This document shows positions 10,356 through 19,969 of a stretch of 64,000 nucleotides of DNA, in pieces. Location: assembly GCA_030426085.1 (NCBI GenBank), contig JAUHYW010000049.1:1-64000 (forward strand), in the 5' to 3' direction. This DNA is from a bacterium. Its GTDB lineage: Bacteria; Myxococcota_A; Bradymonadia; UBA7976; UBA1532. The position numbers were made by a program, and so were the translations under genes. The notes beneath the pieces were generated by a model. That model had not been told where the DNA came from, ran no database searches, and was given only the letters and a program-made list of their open reading frames with translations. How positions within the stretch are numbered: the stretch's first letter is position 1; each line of letters opens with the position of its first letter.

Positions 10356-12020
10356 TCACTCGCTCTCGACCACCGCGGTCACGTCGATGGGCGCCTCGTC
10401 GCGCACCTCGACCTGCTCGGCGGTGGCCGCCGCGCCGGGATCCATCGCCGGCTGGATGGCGGCGAGCGCCTCCCGGGCGGCGTAGATCGTCTGCACGGCA
10501 GAGTCGACGTTCATCCCGACCGCCCGGGCGAACGCCTCGGGCTCCTCCTCGCGGGCGATGTCCTCGAGGGTGAACCGGCCGACGCGCACGCAGCGGTCGA
10601 AGACCTCCCGCGAGAGGGCGTCGACGTCCAGCGGCCAGCGGGACCACTCCCGCTCGGGCTCGTAGCCCTCGGGCAGCGGCGCGGCCGGGCGGATGTCCTC
10701 CCCCCGCTCGCGGCGCTCGAGCAGATCCTCGGCGCCGGCCCGGATGAGCTCGGCGTCGGCCGCCGAGATGCCGGGGATGGTCGCCAGCTCCTCTTCGGGG
10801 GTGTTGGCGATGTGCTCCAGCGAGCGGTAGCCGAGGCGCCACAGGGTGTCGATGTGGTCCTCGTCGACCCCGTCGAGGGCCATGAGGGCCAGCCGGGCCT
10901 CCTCCTCGAGCTCGAGGATCTTGCTCTCGGAGTGGATGTCGATCTTCCAGCCGCTGAGCTGGCTGGCGAGGCGCACGTTCTGCCCCCGCCGACCGATGGC
11001 CTGGCTGAGCTGATCGTCGGGCACGATCAGCTCCATGGTGAAGGTCTCTTCGTCGATGAGCACCCGGGAGACGTCCGCCGGCTGGATGGCGTTGCACACG
11101 AAGCGCGCCGGATCCTCGCTGTAGGGCACGATGTCGATCTTCTCGCCCCGCAGCTCCTGCACCACGGCCTGAACCCGGGAGCCCTTCATGCCGACGCAGG
11201 CCCCGACCGGATCGACGTCGGGGTCGCGGCTCGAGACGGCGATCTTGGCCCGGCTGCCCGGCTCGCGGGCGGCGGTCTCGATGCGCACGATGCCCTCGTA
11301 GATCTCGGGCACCTCCATCTCGAACAGCTTGATGAGCAGCCCCGGCGAGGTGCGCGACAGCACGATCTGGGGCCCGCGGGTATTGCGCTGCACGTCGAGC
11401 ACGTAGGCCTGCACCCGGTCGCCGGCGCGGTAGCTCTCGCGGGAGACCTGCTCCCGGACCGGCAGGATGGCCTCGGCCCGGCCGAGGTCGACGATCAGGT
11501 TGCCCCGCTCGAAGCGGCGCACGATGCCGGTGATCAGCTCGCCCTTGCGGTCGATGTACTCGCTGTAGACGTTGTCCCGCTCGGCCTCGCGGATGCGCTG
11601 GGTGATGACCTGCTTGGCGGTCTGGGCCGCGATGCGGCCGAAGGCGCGCCGCTGACCGCGGAGCTGGAGGATGTCGCCGTAGCGCTCGTCCTGCTCGCGG
11701 GCCTTCTGGGTGTCCTTGTCCAGATAGAAGATCTGGAAGAGCAGCTCATCGCCCAGCTCGGCGTCGAGGCCGTGCTCGACCGCCTCTTCGAGGGTCAGCT
11801 CGTTGTAGGGGTCGGTGATCTCGTCGGCGACGCGGATGATCTGGAACAGCTCGACGACGCCGTCGGTGACGTTGAAGTGGGCCTCGATCTCGCGCTCGAC
11901 GCCGAAGACCTTCTTCGCGGCCTGGAGGATCGCCTGCTCGAGGGTCTCTTGCAGCGCTTCGCCGCTGATCCCCTTGTCCTTGGCGACCTGTTCGATGACG
12001 TGATTGAGGTTCAGTTCCAT
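10356..12020 (-). CDS. nusA: Transcription termination/antitermination protein NusA
   Basis: NusA binds RNA polymerase and nascent RNA and modulates pausing, termination and rRNA antitermination. The 554-residue protein shows the N-terminal polymerase-binding domain, an S1 domain, KH1 ([18 protein letters not shown]) and KH2 ([18 protein letters not shown]). A C-terminal part with helix-hairpin-helix segments ([16 protein letters not shown]) follows. The Ala/Glu-rich tail ends in an acidic stretch. It starts 44 bp downstream of rimP. Confidence 0.97.
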   Translation of the reverse strand: MELNLNHVIEQVAKDKGISGEALQETLEQAILQAAKKVFGVEREIEAHFNVTDGVVELFQIIRVADEITDPYNELTLEEAVEHGLDAELGDELLFQIFYLDKDTQKAREQDERYGDILQLRGQRRAFGRIAAQTAKQVITQRIREAERDNVYSEYIDRKGELITGIVRRFERGNLIVDLGRAEAILPVREQVSRESYRAGDRVQAYVLDVQRNTRGPQIVLSRTSPGLLIKLFEMEVPEIYEGIVRIETAAREPGSRAKIAVSSRDPDVDPVGACVGMKGSRVQAVVQELRGEKIDIVPYSEDPARFVCNAIQPADVSRVLIDEETFTMELIVPDDQLSQAIGRRGQNVRLASQLSGWKIDIHSESKILELEEEARLALMALDGVDEDHIDTLWRLGYRSLEHIANTPEEELATIPGISAADAELIRAGAEDLLERRERGEDIRPAAPLPEGYEPEREWSRWPLDVDALSREVFDRCVRVGRFTLEDIAREEEPEAFARAVGMNVDSAVQTIYAAREALAAIQPAMDPGAAATAEQVEVRDEAPIDVTAVVESE

Positions 12021-12064
12021 GTCGCTTCGCTCACCTTGATTGGAGACGAACGGCGTCTCGCCGG

Positions 12065-12568
12065 CTACCGTCGCTTGCCGACGGTCACCTCGTAGCGCAG
12101 CCGCGCGCGGTGGATGGCCGACAGCGGCAGCCGGTGGGCGTCGTCGGCGCAGCGCAGGTCGACGTGGCCGTCATCGACGCCGAGGATCTCACCCGTGAAC
12201 TTGCGTCGGCCCCCCAGGGGGGTCGACAGCTGAATCTGCGCTTCGCGACCGACGTGGTCGGCGAAGTGGCGCCCGCACATCAGCGGGCGGTCGAGGCCAG
12301 GGGACGAGACCCGCAGCTCGTAGGTGTCGGGGAGCGGGTCCACGACGTCGAGGGCGGCGGAGATCTCGGGGCTGACCCGGGCGCAGTGGTCGATGGTCAC
12401 CCCGTCGGGGTGGTCGATGTAGACCCAGAGGATGGTGCGGGCGCCCTCCCGGGCGAGCTCGACGCCCACCAGCTCGACGCCGAAGCCGTCGAGGATCGGC
12501 ACCACCATCTCCCGCACCCGGGTGGGGACGGGCTGGAGGGCGCTGCCGATGAAGTCGGGGGTCTGCAA
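12065..12568 (-). CDS. rimP: Ribosome maturation factor RimP
   Basis: RimP assists early 30S assembly. The 167-residue protein fits the two-domain family: [17 protein letters not shown], then [21 protein letters not shown] and [14 protein letters not shown]. The start is a TTG (12568) behind GAGGAAG; a later in-frame start would delete conserved N-terminal sequence. It is the first gene of the nusA operon. An intrinsic terminator and a candidate promoter lie upstream, suggesting expression controlled by termination. Confidence 0.93.
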   Translation of the reverse strand: MQTPDFIGSALQPVPTRVREMVVPILDGFGVELVGVELAREGARTILWVYIDHPDGVTIDHCARVSPEISAALDVVDPLPDTYELRVSSPGLDRPLMCGRHFADHVGREAQIQLSTPLGGRRKFTGEILGVDDGHVDLRCADDAHRLPLSAIHRARLRYEVTVGKRR

Positions 12569-12644
12569 CCGTGCTTCCTCGCGGGTCTCGTCGGGCGCGC
12601 CGGGCCGATACGGGGGCGGCGCGCCGACGCGGAATGCGGGGCGA

Positions 12645-12669
12645 ATAAAAAAGGGCTCGTCCGAGCCCT
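12645..12669 (-). terminator. Intrinsic terminator upstream of rimP
   Basis: On the minus strand a stem built on AGGGCTCG and CGAGCCCT is followed directly by six U. It lies 76 bases upstream of the rimP start codon and about 160 bases after the stop of the preceding gene. It may end that gene's transcript or attenuate the rimP operon. Confidence 0.8.
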
Positions 12670-12697
12670 CGACCGCGCAATCCGGTGAAGTCGGCGG

Positions 12698-12727
12698 CTT
12701 CTACCACACGAAAAAGCGGACGCGCAA
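12698..12727 (-). promoter_or_regulatory. Candidate promoter upstream of the rimP terminator
   Basis: TTGCGC (12727-12722) and TAGAAG (12703-12698) are 18 bp apart on the minus strand. RNA from it would meet the terminator at 12645-12669 about 25 bases after initiation. The -10 and its downstream flank match the rpsO promoter closely. Confidence 0.4.
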
Positions 12728-12831
12728 GCATTATCACCGCGCAGAGGGGGGCCCGCCGGCCGGCTCGGGGGCGGCCGGCGGGGTCCGAGAGGCGGGGGGG
12801 GGCCGGCGGGCTCGGGGAGCGCGACCGGGGG

Positions 12832-13830
12832 TCAGGCGTCGGAGCGGGGGATCGGCCGCAGCACCGGCCCGTCGCCCTCGGCCGCGTCGGCGGGCGGCTG
12901 CGCCGGGCCGGCGGCGTCGCCCGCGCCGTCCTCGGCCGCGGCCGCGCCCGCGCCGTCACCCCCGTCGTCCTCCGCGCCACCCGGCTCACCGGCGGCCTCG
13001 GGGGCCGGCGGCCCGTCGGGGGCCCCGTCGCCGTCGACGTCGTCCATCGCCGCCATCTCGTCCAGCTCGGCGATCTCGTCCGGAGTCAGCTCGTCCTCGT
13101 TGACCGTCGCCTGCCCCGCCCGCCGCCGCCGGGCCATCTCGGCCTGACGGGCGACCTGATCGTCCACCGGCGCCAGCAGGTAGCTCAGGCTCGCCGGGTC
13201 GTGGCGGTGGCGGGCGAAGATGAGCCCCACGATGGCGAACAGGCTGTCGTAGGCGGTGTTGCGCCGGGCGATGACCTCGCCCCAGGTCACCCGGGTCGTC
13301 GCCTCGAGGGCGGCGGCGTAGCGCGGCTCGATCTCGACCAGATCATCGACCCAGTCGGCCACCCGCACCTGCCGGGCCAGATCGGGCTCGGCCGCGAAGT
13401 CGGCCAGCAGGGCCCGCATGCGGGGGAGCTGCTCCTCGCAGATCACCCGGGTCATCACCGCCGCCTTCGAGTTGCCCCGGGCGTCGGTGAAGTGCTTGAG
13501 GATCAGCGCCGCCGACCGCTTGCCGGCCACGGTGTCGGGCCGCCGCGTCGCGAGGCTGTGGAGGATGCTGTAGATGCGGCTGCAGATGAAGTCGGCGTCG
13601 CCGTCGACCGCGACCGTCACCCCGCCCTGGCGGGCGTTGCTGCGGTTCTGATCGATCCAGCCGTCGATCGAACCGCGCCAGCGGGCGATGTCGGTGAGCG
13701 CCACCCGACACTCGCCGACGATGACGGCGTCGCCCTTCTCCTCGGCGCGGGACGCCACCTGCTCGACGGCGATGAGCGTGCGGGCGTTGCCGAGATAGGG
13801 CAGACCAGAATAGGACTTGGCGTAGGACAT
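12832..13830 (-). CDS. Hypothetical protein with acidic Ala/Pro-rich C-terminal tail
   Basis: I do not recognise the family. The 332-residue product begins MSYAKSYSGLPYLGNAR behind an AGGTG ribosome binding site. Residues 1-230 are mostly helical with regular charged and hydrophobic alternation; there is no signal peptide, membrane segment or catalytic motif I can name. From about residue 245 the chain becomes an Asp/Glu/Ala/Gly/Pro-rich low-complexity tail, usually a sign of disorder. The gene stands alone: an AT-rich upstream region (13,861-13,925) probably holds its promoter, and its transcript may end at the terminator before rimP. Confidence 0.8.
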   Translation of the reverse strand: MSYAKSYSGLPYLGNARTLIAVEQVASRAEEKGDAVIVGECRVALTDIARWRGSIDGWIDQNRSNARQGGVTVAVDGDADFICSRIYSILHSLATRRPDTVAGKRSAALILKHFTDARGNSKAAVMTRVICEEQLPRMRALLADFAAEPDLARQVRVADWVDDLVEIEPRYAAALEATTRVTWGEVIARRNTAYDSLFAIVGLIFARHRHDPASLSYLLAPVDDQVARQAEMARRRRAGQATVNEDELTPDEIAELDEMAAMDDVDGDGAPDGPPAPEAAGEPGGAEDDGGDGAGAAAAEDGAGDAAGPAQPPADAAEGDGPVLRPIPRSDA

Positions 13831-13867
13831 GGGGGCACCTGTATGAAGTGAAATTCCAGTGGTGACA

Positions 13868-14485
13868 TCAGGCACATACCGCCTCACGTACGTCAACATA
13901 AAATCCTATCGAAACTCTCATTTTCTGACGGGGCGGCGTTCGGTGGGGTCTGGGGACCCCAGCCGGCGGCGATCGATCGCCAGCCGGATCACCCGCGCCC
14001 CCGCCCGATCCCTCGGTGAACGGCAGCCCGACCGTGCCCCGCTCGAACCGGCCCTCGGCGAACACCGACCAGACCGTGCCCCGCGCGCCCGGCCCGTCGC
14101 TGATCGACGGCCCGACGCCCCCCGCGGCGCGCCGGGCGTCGTCGATCGAGGCCCGGATCGAGCGCGCGCGGCCCGGGCCTCGGGCGATCGACGCCCATAT
14201 CGCCCCGATCCGGCCCCGGCGGCGGCCGAACGAGAGCCCGGCGCCCGCCGTCGGCGCGCGGCCGCGGTGGAGCGGCGGCCCGCCGACCACGACCGGCCTG
14301 CGGCGGAGGACGAACGGCACCCCGACCGCCCGCGGCGGGCGACCGTCGGCGGTGTTCGGGGTCCCGAGCGTGCCCCGCGCGTCGAGCTGCCCGTCGAACA
14401 CCTCCCGGGGCGACCGGGCGCCGGCAGCCACGGCGCCGCATCCCGGCCCCGCGGCGCGTCGACCGATCCCGTCGGCGGGTTTCAT
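13868..14485 (-). CDS. Putative tandem 14-residue-repeat protein
   Basis: This 205-codon frame has nearly all third positions G or C, as in real genes here, though an overlapping plus-strand frame shares that property. It is built from about eleven degenerate copies of a 14-residue unit, best seen in ARGTVWSVFAEGRF and ERGTVGLPFTEG; the DNA repeats at 42-nt steps. The period matches MORN repeats, but the aromatic/Gly pattern is poor, so I do not assign that family. The last ~20 codons run into AT-rich sequence that may be non-coding. No signal peptide. Coding status is uncertain. Confidence 0.35.
   Translation of the reverse strand: MKPADGIGRRAAGPGCGAVAAGARSPREVFDGQLDARGTLGTPNTADGRPPRAVGVPFVLRRRPVVVGGPPLHRGRAPTAGAGLSFGRRRGRIGAIWASIARGPGRARSIRASIDDARRAAGGVGPSISDGPGARGTVWSVFAEGRFERGTVGLPFTEGSGGGAGDPAGDRSPPAGVPRPHRTPPRQKMRVSIGFYVDVREAVCA
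13969..14430. repeat. Degenerate 42-nt tandem repeat array
   Basis: Units with the plus-strand core (c)cTCGGNGAACGNC...GACCGTGCCCCG begin near 14011, 14053, 14095, 14137, 14178, 14220, 14262 and 14304, a steady 42-nt step. Weaker copies lie on both sides (13,969 and about 14,344-14,430). The step is a multiple of three, which fits a coding repeat. Confidence 0.65.
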
Positions 14486-14977
14486 CGACGCCCCCCGAGG
14501 CCCCCACCCGCGCGTCCCCGCCGATCGAGAGGCCCCCTACGTGGGGGTGACGGTCCCCATCGAACGCCAGCGGGCCGGGATCGAGCCGGGATGCTCCCGA
14601 TCACCGAGGAGCCCGCCCGCGCCGGGCACGATCCCGGCCTTCGGCGGCCGCGGCCCGGATCGTCTCCGGGTCGTCCGGGGCCCCGTTCACCCGCGGGTCG
14701 GCGTCGCGCGGCCGGGTTCTGGTGCCGAAGGCGAAGGCCCGCCCCGTGCCCTCACGGGATCGGCGGCGATCACCGACCGGCTCGCACGCCTCGCCCACGT
14801 TCGGGGCGGGGCGTGCTTCGGCGCGGGGCGTCCGGAGCGCGGTTCGGGGGGTCGATGACGCCCCGCGGGGCCTCGATGGGGCGCTCCGGGTCCCGTTCGG
14901 GCTCGGCGGCGACGGATGAGGTGGGGTTCAGCCGGGGATGATCAGCGGCGCCGGACGTCGGGCGGGCGGTCGGCGGG
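14486..14977. other. Intergenic stretch without a convincing gene
   Basis: This 492-bp GC-rich stretch has only short, mutually overlapping frames with Arg/Pro/Gly-rich translations and no ribosome binding site. Around 14,810-14,920 there are faint phrases similar to the neighbouring 42-nt repeats, so part of it may be decayed repeat sequence. I see no terminator with a U-tract. Confidence 0.5.
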
Positions 14978-15568
14978 TCACCATCCCGGCGTCCCGAACC
15001 GCTCGATGAGGCACTCCGAGAAGAAGCCCGCGCTGTTGCTGCCACCCACGATGCCCCCCACCTCGGCGAAGTGGTACCGGACCGAGTTGTCCGGGCGGGC
15101 CTCGGCGATGAAGGTGGCCCCCGGTTTGCCGGCCAGCGTCCACGTCCAATGCCGCCCGAGCGGCGCGGCGTGGCCGATCATCACCGTCCGGGTCGCCGGG
15201 TGCGGCGGGCCGTACGCCGCTTCGAGCGCGCTGGCGGTGACCGTCTCCGCGCCGGGCATCTCCCGCAGGGTCAGGCTCAGGTAGATCATCTTCGGACCGC
15301 GGGGGTCCTTGCCGTAGTCCTCCGTGATCCGCGGTCCGCCGGACAGCCAATCGCTGCACGGCTCGATGAGCGGTCCATGCGGGCGGCGCGCGCGCCATGT
15401 GCCCGGTGGATCCTCGGGGTGGATGAAGCCCTGTGTGGTCAGCATGGCCCGACCCGCCGCCTTGACGTCCTCGGGGCCCGGAAGCGAGGCCTGGGAGGTC
15501 TCCTTGTCGGGCGTGCACGCCACCAGCAGGAGCCCGACCAGCAAGATGCTATTCGATCGCGAGGTCAT
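14978..15568 (-). CDS. Hypothetical lipoprotein
   Basis: The 196-residue product starts [18 protein letters not shown], a lipoprotein signal with lipobox LVAC, and should be anchored in the outer or cytoplasmic membrane. The ATG at 15568 has GGAG nine bases upstream; starts at 15577 or 15583 are also in frame. The mature part has a likely beta-rich body ([34 protein letters not shown]) and ends with a Gly-rich stretch and a single Cys. No family recognised. It overlaps the end of the TSP3 lipoprotein gene and is the last gene of that three-gene operon. Confidence 0.8.
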   Translation of the reverse strand: MTSRSNSILLVGLLLVACTPDKETSQASLPGPEDVKAAGRAMLTTQGFIHPEDPPGTWRARRPHGPLIEPCSDWLSGGPRITEDYGKDPRGPKMIYLSLTLREMPGAETVTASALEAAYGPPHPATRTVMIGHAAPLGRHWTWTLAGKPGATFIAEARPDNSVRYHFAEVGGIVGGSNSAGFFSECLIERFGTPGW

Positions 15569-18092
15569 ACGCTTCATCTCCATCCAGGTCGAACTCGGGG
15601 ATCCCCTGCATCAGTACCAGATCATCGAGCTGCACCAGCAGCCACCAGCCCTGCTCCATACGCCGCACCGGCCAGCCGATGCGGCCGCCGGGGGCCTGGG
15701 GCTCCATCTCATTGTGCAGCAACGCCCGGCCGACCGGCACACCCCACGGCCAGAAGCGGATCACCGCCATCGGCACGCTGTTCTGGCCACCGAACCTGAT
15801 CAGCTCGCGGTTGATGCGCCGGGTGTCGGGGTTGTACCAGTCGGCGTCGACGTACATGCCGTCGGCGACCGGGGCGATGTCGGCCGCCTGGAAGCGCACC
15901 GGGTCGCCGTTGCGCAGCCAGGGGCCCCAGTCGCAGTGGGTCAGGCTCCGGGTCCAGCCCTCGTCGTCGAGCACATGCCACTGCCGCGGCGGGGTGCGGC
16001 AGCCGGGCATGAACTCGGGTGGGATCCGGCTGAGGCCGCTGTCGACGACCCACTGGAAGGCCGGGCCGGCGCCGTTGATCCGGGCCCGGACCATCGGCGT
16101 CAACGGGCCGCTCAGCGCCTCGCGCAGCGCGGCGGCGCAGTCTCCCGGGGGGTTGAAGCCGGGCGCGCAGCGGTAGACGGCCAGCGGGGGCTTACCCCAC
16201 GGCCAGTAGTCGTCGGCGTGCAGGCGGGCCCACAGCGCCGGCCACTCGCGGTCGGGGAAGAACTCCTCCCGCAGCCGCACCGCCGCGAACCACTTGAGGT
16301 CCTCGGCCTGCTCCCGGATGCGGCGGCGGTAGCTGCGGCTGAAGCGGGCGGCCCGGGAGCGGCTGGCTTTGTACTCCTCGATCCGAGCCGGAAGGGAGCC
16401 AGGCAGAATCGAACCGTCGGGTATTCGCCCACCGTATTCCCCATAGAAGCAGTCCGCTCGGCGAAAGCGCAGCCGCCCGGCCACGCTGGTCAACACTTCC
16501 AGCGGGTCGTCCATGTTGCGCGAGGGCCGAAAATAGCGGGCTTCACGCTCAGCGCGCTGCAATATGAAGCCTGTATCGGGGTCGACGACATCCACGCACC
16601 GCTCGCGCTTCATGATGTCCTCGAAGTGCCGCCCGATACGGAACCCGAGCCGGACGTGCTCCCGATCCAGCTCGCGGTCGGGGACCAGCGGGTCGTAGGG
16701 CGCCAGCCCGACCACCGCGTCCTCGGCCAGCGGGGCCCGAGCGGCCATCGCCTGCGGCTCGCCGGGCGCCGGCGCGTCGAAGCTGGCCGCCGCCTCGGCC
16801 ACGATCTGCGCCCAGGGCCACTCCTGGCCGCCGACGCTCACCACGTAGCCGGCCACCGCCTCGGCGGTCATGGCCTGGACCTCGGGCGGCAGCGGGTCGG
16901 TGCGTATCGCCAGCGGGCGCCCCGGTGGGTCGCAGGCGTCGCCCTTGGGGTACTGCGCAGCCCACGGGGTCAGCGCGTCGGCGTCGGCTTGATCGGGGTT
17001 GTCGTCCAGCGGGCAGTTGTCGCAGACGTCGCCCACCCCGTCACCGTCGGTGTCCTGCTGGTCGTCGGCCACCTCGGGGCAGGTGTCGCAGGCGTCGCCC
17101 ACCCCGTCGCCGTCGGTGTCCCGCTGGCTCGGGTTCGCCCGGCTCGGGCAGTTGTCGCAGGCGTCGCCCTCGCCGTCCCCGTCGGTGTCCCGTTGGTCGG
17201 GGTCGAAGCGCAGCGGGCAGATGTCGCGGCAGGTGGGGTGCCCGTCGCCGTCGCCGTCCAGCTCGGCGGCCAGCCCCGGCGTCAGCGCGCACGGGTCGCA
17301 CACGTCGCCCTTGCCGTCGCCGTCGAAGTCGGTCTGCCCGGGGTTCGGCCGCCCCCGGCAGTTGTCGCAGCCGTCCCCCGCCCCGTCATCGTCGCCGTCG
17401 AACGTCCACCGGTTCGCCGCCTCGCACGCGGCGGCGAGCGCCCGGCCGAGCTGGAGCTGGCACAGGGTCGTCCGACAGAAGCGGGGCGCGGCGAGGTCGG
17501 GGATGTAGCCCGCCTGCCCGCCGGCCGCCACGACCCGCTGGTAGCCGGCGTCGACCAGCGCGGCCTCGACCCGGATGGCGTGCAGCGCGGGCGCGCCGTC
17601 GCACAGGGGCCGGGGCAGCACGGCGCAGGTCGAGATCATGGTCGGCGAGTAGGGGTACAAGCCCAGCTCAATCAGGGCGGGCACCGGGACCCAGGCCCAC
17701 TCGACCACGCCCACGGCCCGCAGGCAGTCGGCGGTCGGGCGGCAGGTGTCGGCGGCCTCGACGGCGGTGACGAGCGGCAGGCCCGGGATCCACTGGTCGA
17801 CCTCGACGTCGGCTCCGAAGCCGTTGGCGAACTCGAGGGTCGGGCCGGGCACGGCCAGGGCTTCGCCGAAGCCGATCCAGGTCAGGACGGCGTCGGGCGG
17901 GTAGAGGTCGAGGGTCTCGGCCCCGACCAGGGCCGGGGATTCGGCGGGGTTGTAGCAGCCGACGGCGGCGTCGGATTCGGGCCGCGCGAGGCCGCAGCCG
18001 GGCGCGCCGGCGTCGACGACGACCGCCTGGGGCACGGTGTCGAGGAAGCAGCCGGGGAGCGCGAGGGCGGCTGTATACAGGGCGGCCCTCAC
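15549..18092 (-). CDS. Large lipoprotein with thrombospondin type 3 calcium-binding repeats
   Basis: The 847-residue product starts at a GTG that overlaps the upstream stop (GTGA). It opens with a lipobox (ALPGC, Cys15). Residues about 228-372 contain six TSP3-type units such as [15 protein letters not shown], whose Asp side chains bind calcium and whose Cys pairs form disulfides. The flanking regions (about 30-225 and 390-830) are of unknown fold; the C-terminal half is rich in Trp, Arg and Tyr. The protein ends with a last Asp-rich [10 protein letters not shown] phrase. TSP3 blocks usually form rigid calcium-dependent stalks on outer-membrane or adhesive proteins. It is co-transcribed with a small exported protein upstream and a lipoprotein downstream. 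Confidence 0.88.
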   Translation of the reverse strand: MRAALYTAALALPGCFLDTVPQAVVVDAGAPGCGLARPESDAAVGCYNPAESPALVGAETLDLYPPDAVLTWIGFGEALAVPGPTLEFANGFGADVEVDQWIPGLPLVTAVEAADTCRPTADCLRAVGVVEWAWVPVPALIELGLYPYSPTMISTCAVLPRPLCDGAPALHAIRVEAALVDAGYQRVVAAGGQAGYIPDLAAPRFCRTTLCQLQLGRALAAACEAANRWTFDGDDDGAGDGCDNCRGRPNPGQTDFDGDGKGDVCDPCALTPGLAAELDGDGDGHPTCRDICPLRFDPDQRDTDGDGEGDACDNCPSRANPSQRDTDGDGVGDACDTCPEVADDQQDTDGDGVGDVCDNCPLDDNPDQADADALTPWAAQYPKGDACDPPGRPLAIRTDPLPPEVQAMTAEAVAGYVVSVGGQEWPWAQIVAEAAASFDAPAPGEPQAMAARAPLAEDAVVGLAPYDPLVPDRELDREHVRLGFRIGRHFEDIMKRERCVDVVDPDTGFILQRAEREARYFRPSRNMDDPLEVLTSVAGRLRFRRADCFYGEYGGRIPDGSILPGSLPARIEEYKASRSRAARFSRSYRRRIREQAEDLKWFAAVRLREEFFPDREWPALWARLHADDYWPWGKPPLAVYRCAPGFNPPGDCAAALREALSGPLTPMVRARINGAGPAFQWVVDSGLSRIPPEFMPGCRTPPRQWHVLDDEGWTRSLTHCDWGPWLRNGDPVRFQAADIAPVADGMYVDADWYNPDTRRINRELIRFGGQNSVPMAVIRFWPWGVPVGRALLHNEMEPQAPGGRIGWPVRRMEQGWWLLVQLDDLVLMQGIPEFDLDGDEAYDLAIE

Positions 18093-18592
18093 CGCGCGCC
18101 CCCCGGGGCGGCGGCCCAGCGGCGCACGGCGGCGGTGACCGCGGGCAGGGCGATGCGCGGGGCCTGTACGGTGACCGTGTGGGTGTCGCCGTCGGCCGCG
18201 AGCCCGATGCGGGCCGGCACGATGATCGAGGGGTCTTGGCCCGGTCGGCCGATGACCAGCAACGGGAGGTCGCCGTCGAGCAGCGCGACGCAGAAGGGGC
18301 CGGGGGCGGTCGCGCCGGGCACCGGGTGGCGGTCCCAGGTCAGGGCGCCGCAGCCGCCGGGGTCGAGCGGGGCGTCGATGGGGATGGCGTCGAGCGCCGG
18401 CAGAGGCGCGTCGCTGGGGGTGAAGGGCCAGTAGGGCAGCGTGGGCAGCCGGTCGGGCGCCAGGGGGCGGAGGTCGACGGTGGGGGGTTCGGGAGCCGGT
18501 CCGGCGGTGGCCGGGGTGGTGATCAGCGTCAGCCCGCAGATGAGGGGGCAGATGCGCGAGGTGGGCGATGGCCCGGATCTTCTCGGAGGCAT
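18089..18592 (-). CDS. Small secreted protein, first gene of the TSP3 operon
   Basis: The 167-residue product has a hydrophobic export signal near residues 10-30 and a Pro-rich start to the mature region. The ATG at 18592 is preceded by TAGGAG seven bases away; the longer upstream frame lacks a binding site. One central Cys-containing beta segment ([18 protein letters not shown]) is visible. No family recognised. It overlaps the TSP3 lipoprotein gene by four bases, so the two are translationally coupled and may act together at the cell surface. Confidence 0.8.
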   Translation of the reverse strand: MPPRRSGPSPTSRICPLICGLTLITTPATAGPAPEPPTVDLRPLAPDRLPTLPYWPFTPSDAPLPALDAIPIDAPLDPGGCGALTWDRHPVPGATAPGPFCVALLDGDLPLLVIGRPGQDPSIIVPARIGLAADGDTHTVTVQAPRIALPAVTAAVRRWAAAPGGAR

Positions 18593-18774
18593 GGCCTGTC
18601 TCCTATGCGATGTACCCTGGTCGCAGGGGCATGGTGGCACGGAAGACAGGCCCGTAATCACCCGTATGCGGGCAGACGGTCGATTTCGGCGTCGGCGGGT
18701 ACGTCACGCGCGTCTACGGGCCCGCAGCGCTCGACATCGGGCCGGGCAACGCCTACCCTTCGCGGCCGGGGCAG

Positions 18775-19158
18775 ATGGGAGGCGATGTGGCGCCCGCGCA
18801 GCCAGCAGGGGCCTCCGTCTCGTGGACCGGAGAGGACGACGGGGCGCGGTGCTATGTGGATGTCAAGGCGACCCGCACCGCGTCGCGGGGGGCGTTCTTC
18901 GTGAGCCTGTCCGAGGTCCGCTGGGCGGCGTCGCACCTGTACCGCATCGCGCGGGTCACCGGCGTGGGTGGCGACGCGGTCGATGTCGTGATCCTCGACG
19001 GGATGTCGGCGCTCGCCGAGGCCATCGTGGCCGCCGTGCAGGGCATGCCGCCGGGGGTCGAGCCCCAGACGTTCCGGGTCGATGTGGATCAGCTCACGCC
19101 GATCGCCACGTACGCCCTCGGGCCGGTCGAGGACGATGGGGAGGAGGCGGCGGTGTAG
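18775..19158 (+). CDS. Hypothetical protein
   Basis: A 127-residue acidic protein with no signal peptide or membrane segment; no family recognised. The fold looks alpha/beta (ARCYVDVKATRT, GDAVDVVILDGMSALAEAIVAAV). A TACCCT box 15 bases before the ATG could be its -10 element. The same frame stays open and coding-like upstream to 18,658 (VDFGVGGYVTRVYGP...), but no start codon lies there. Either the gene begins at 18775 or it is the 3' part of a truncated gene. Confidence 0.6.
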   Translation: MGGDVAPAQPAGASVSWTGEDDGARCYVDVKATRTASRGAFFVSLSEVRWAASHLYRIARVTGVGGDAVDVVILDGMSALAEAIVAAVQGMPPGVEPQTFRVDVDQLTPIATYALGPVEDDGEEAAV

Positions 19159-19193
19159 GGCGGCGCCTCGGGCGGGCGCGCGGCGGGGGTCGG

Positions 19194-19922
19194 TCAGGGG
19201 GCGCCGAGGTCGTAGATGCGCAGGTTGTCGTAGCGCACCGGGGCCTCCCAGTTGTTGAAGGCGAAGTGGCGGCCCTGCACCGGGTGGGCGTCGTCGTAGG
19301 TGAGGAAGAGCACGCCGTCGAGGTACCACCGCAGCTCGCCGTCGGTGCGCTCGATGGTCCACCGGTAGTCGACGTCGGGCTCGACGCACATCACCCGGCC
19401 TTTGCGGCCGGCGCAGCGGCGGTCTTCTTTGCGGTCTTCGCCGTGCTCGTCCTGGCGGGCGATGGTGTTGATGGTGTTCTTCCACCCGCCGTGGATGAGG
19501 ATGTAGCCGCTCTGGTGGGTGCGGCCGTCGCCGAAGACCTCGGCCTTGACGTCGCCTTCGTCGGAGAGCGCCCGGGCGTCGAACTCGATGCGCACCCGCT
19601 CGGGCAGCGGGGTCTGGAGCCACAAGGCGGCGTTGTGGATGTCGCGGGCCTCGAGCCGGCCGTCGACGATCTTCCAGGCGCCGGCCTTCCAGCCGAGGTC
19701 GGGTTCGGATTGCGCCCACTCGTCGCCGATCGCTCCGTCGTCGAAGGTGGCTTCGTAGATCAGGGCGCCGCCGGTGCTCGGGCCGTCGGGGCTGCCGTCG
19801 ATCGCGATGGCGACGCACAGGGCGAGCGCGAAGGCGATCACGCCGACGAGCGGGCCCCAGCGGCGGGCGAGCGCGGCCGGGTCTCGAGGGGCGGCGGGGG
19901 CGGTGGTGTCGGGGGTCGTCAT
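19194..19922 (-). CDS. Membrane-anchored protein with a concanavalin-like (DUF1080-type) domain
   Basis: The 242-residue product has one N-terminal transmembrane segment (about 22-42, LVGVIAFALALCVAIAI) and an extracytoplasmic domain. That domain (50-240) shows the strand pattern of jelly-roll glycan-binding or hydrolase-like domains: EATFDDGAIGDEW near the start, RVRIEFDARALSDEGDVKAEVF in the middle, and a final LRWYLDGVLFLTYDD...FNNWEAPVRYDNLRIYDLG. The ending is typical of LamG/DUF1080-like folds. Substrate unknown. It is 47 bp downstream of the phosphatase gene on the same strand. Confidence 0.7.
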   Translation of the reverse strand: MTTPDTTAPAAPRDPAALARRWGPLVGVIAFALALCVAIAIDGSPDGPSTGGALIYEATFDDGAIGDEWAQSEPDLGWKAGAWKIVDGRLEARDIHNAALWLQTPLPERVRIEFDARALSDEGDVKAEVFGDGRTHQSGYILIHGGWKNTINTIARQDEHGEDRKEDRRCAGRKGRVMCVEPDVDYRWTIERTDGELRWYLDGVLFLTYDDAHPVQGRHFAFNNWEAPVRYDNLRIYDLGAP

Positions 19923-19969
19923 GGCGCGCTGCGGCTGGTCTTCACTCGCGGTCCGTCACTCGGCGTCCG

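Noticed and set aside
13969-14430. Possible CRISPR array because of regular repeats
   Set aside because: The units adjoin without unique spacers, are degenerate and step by a multiple of three, so they look like coding repeats.
14016-14858. A 280-codon plus-strand frame over the 42-nt repeats
   Set aside because: It shares high GC third positions with the minus frame, but its Pro/Arg/Asn-rich translation shows no coherent repeat unit or fold; the minus frame is somewhat better. Neither is certain.
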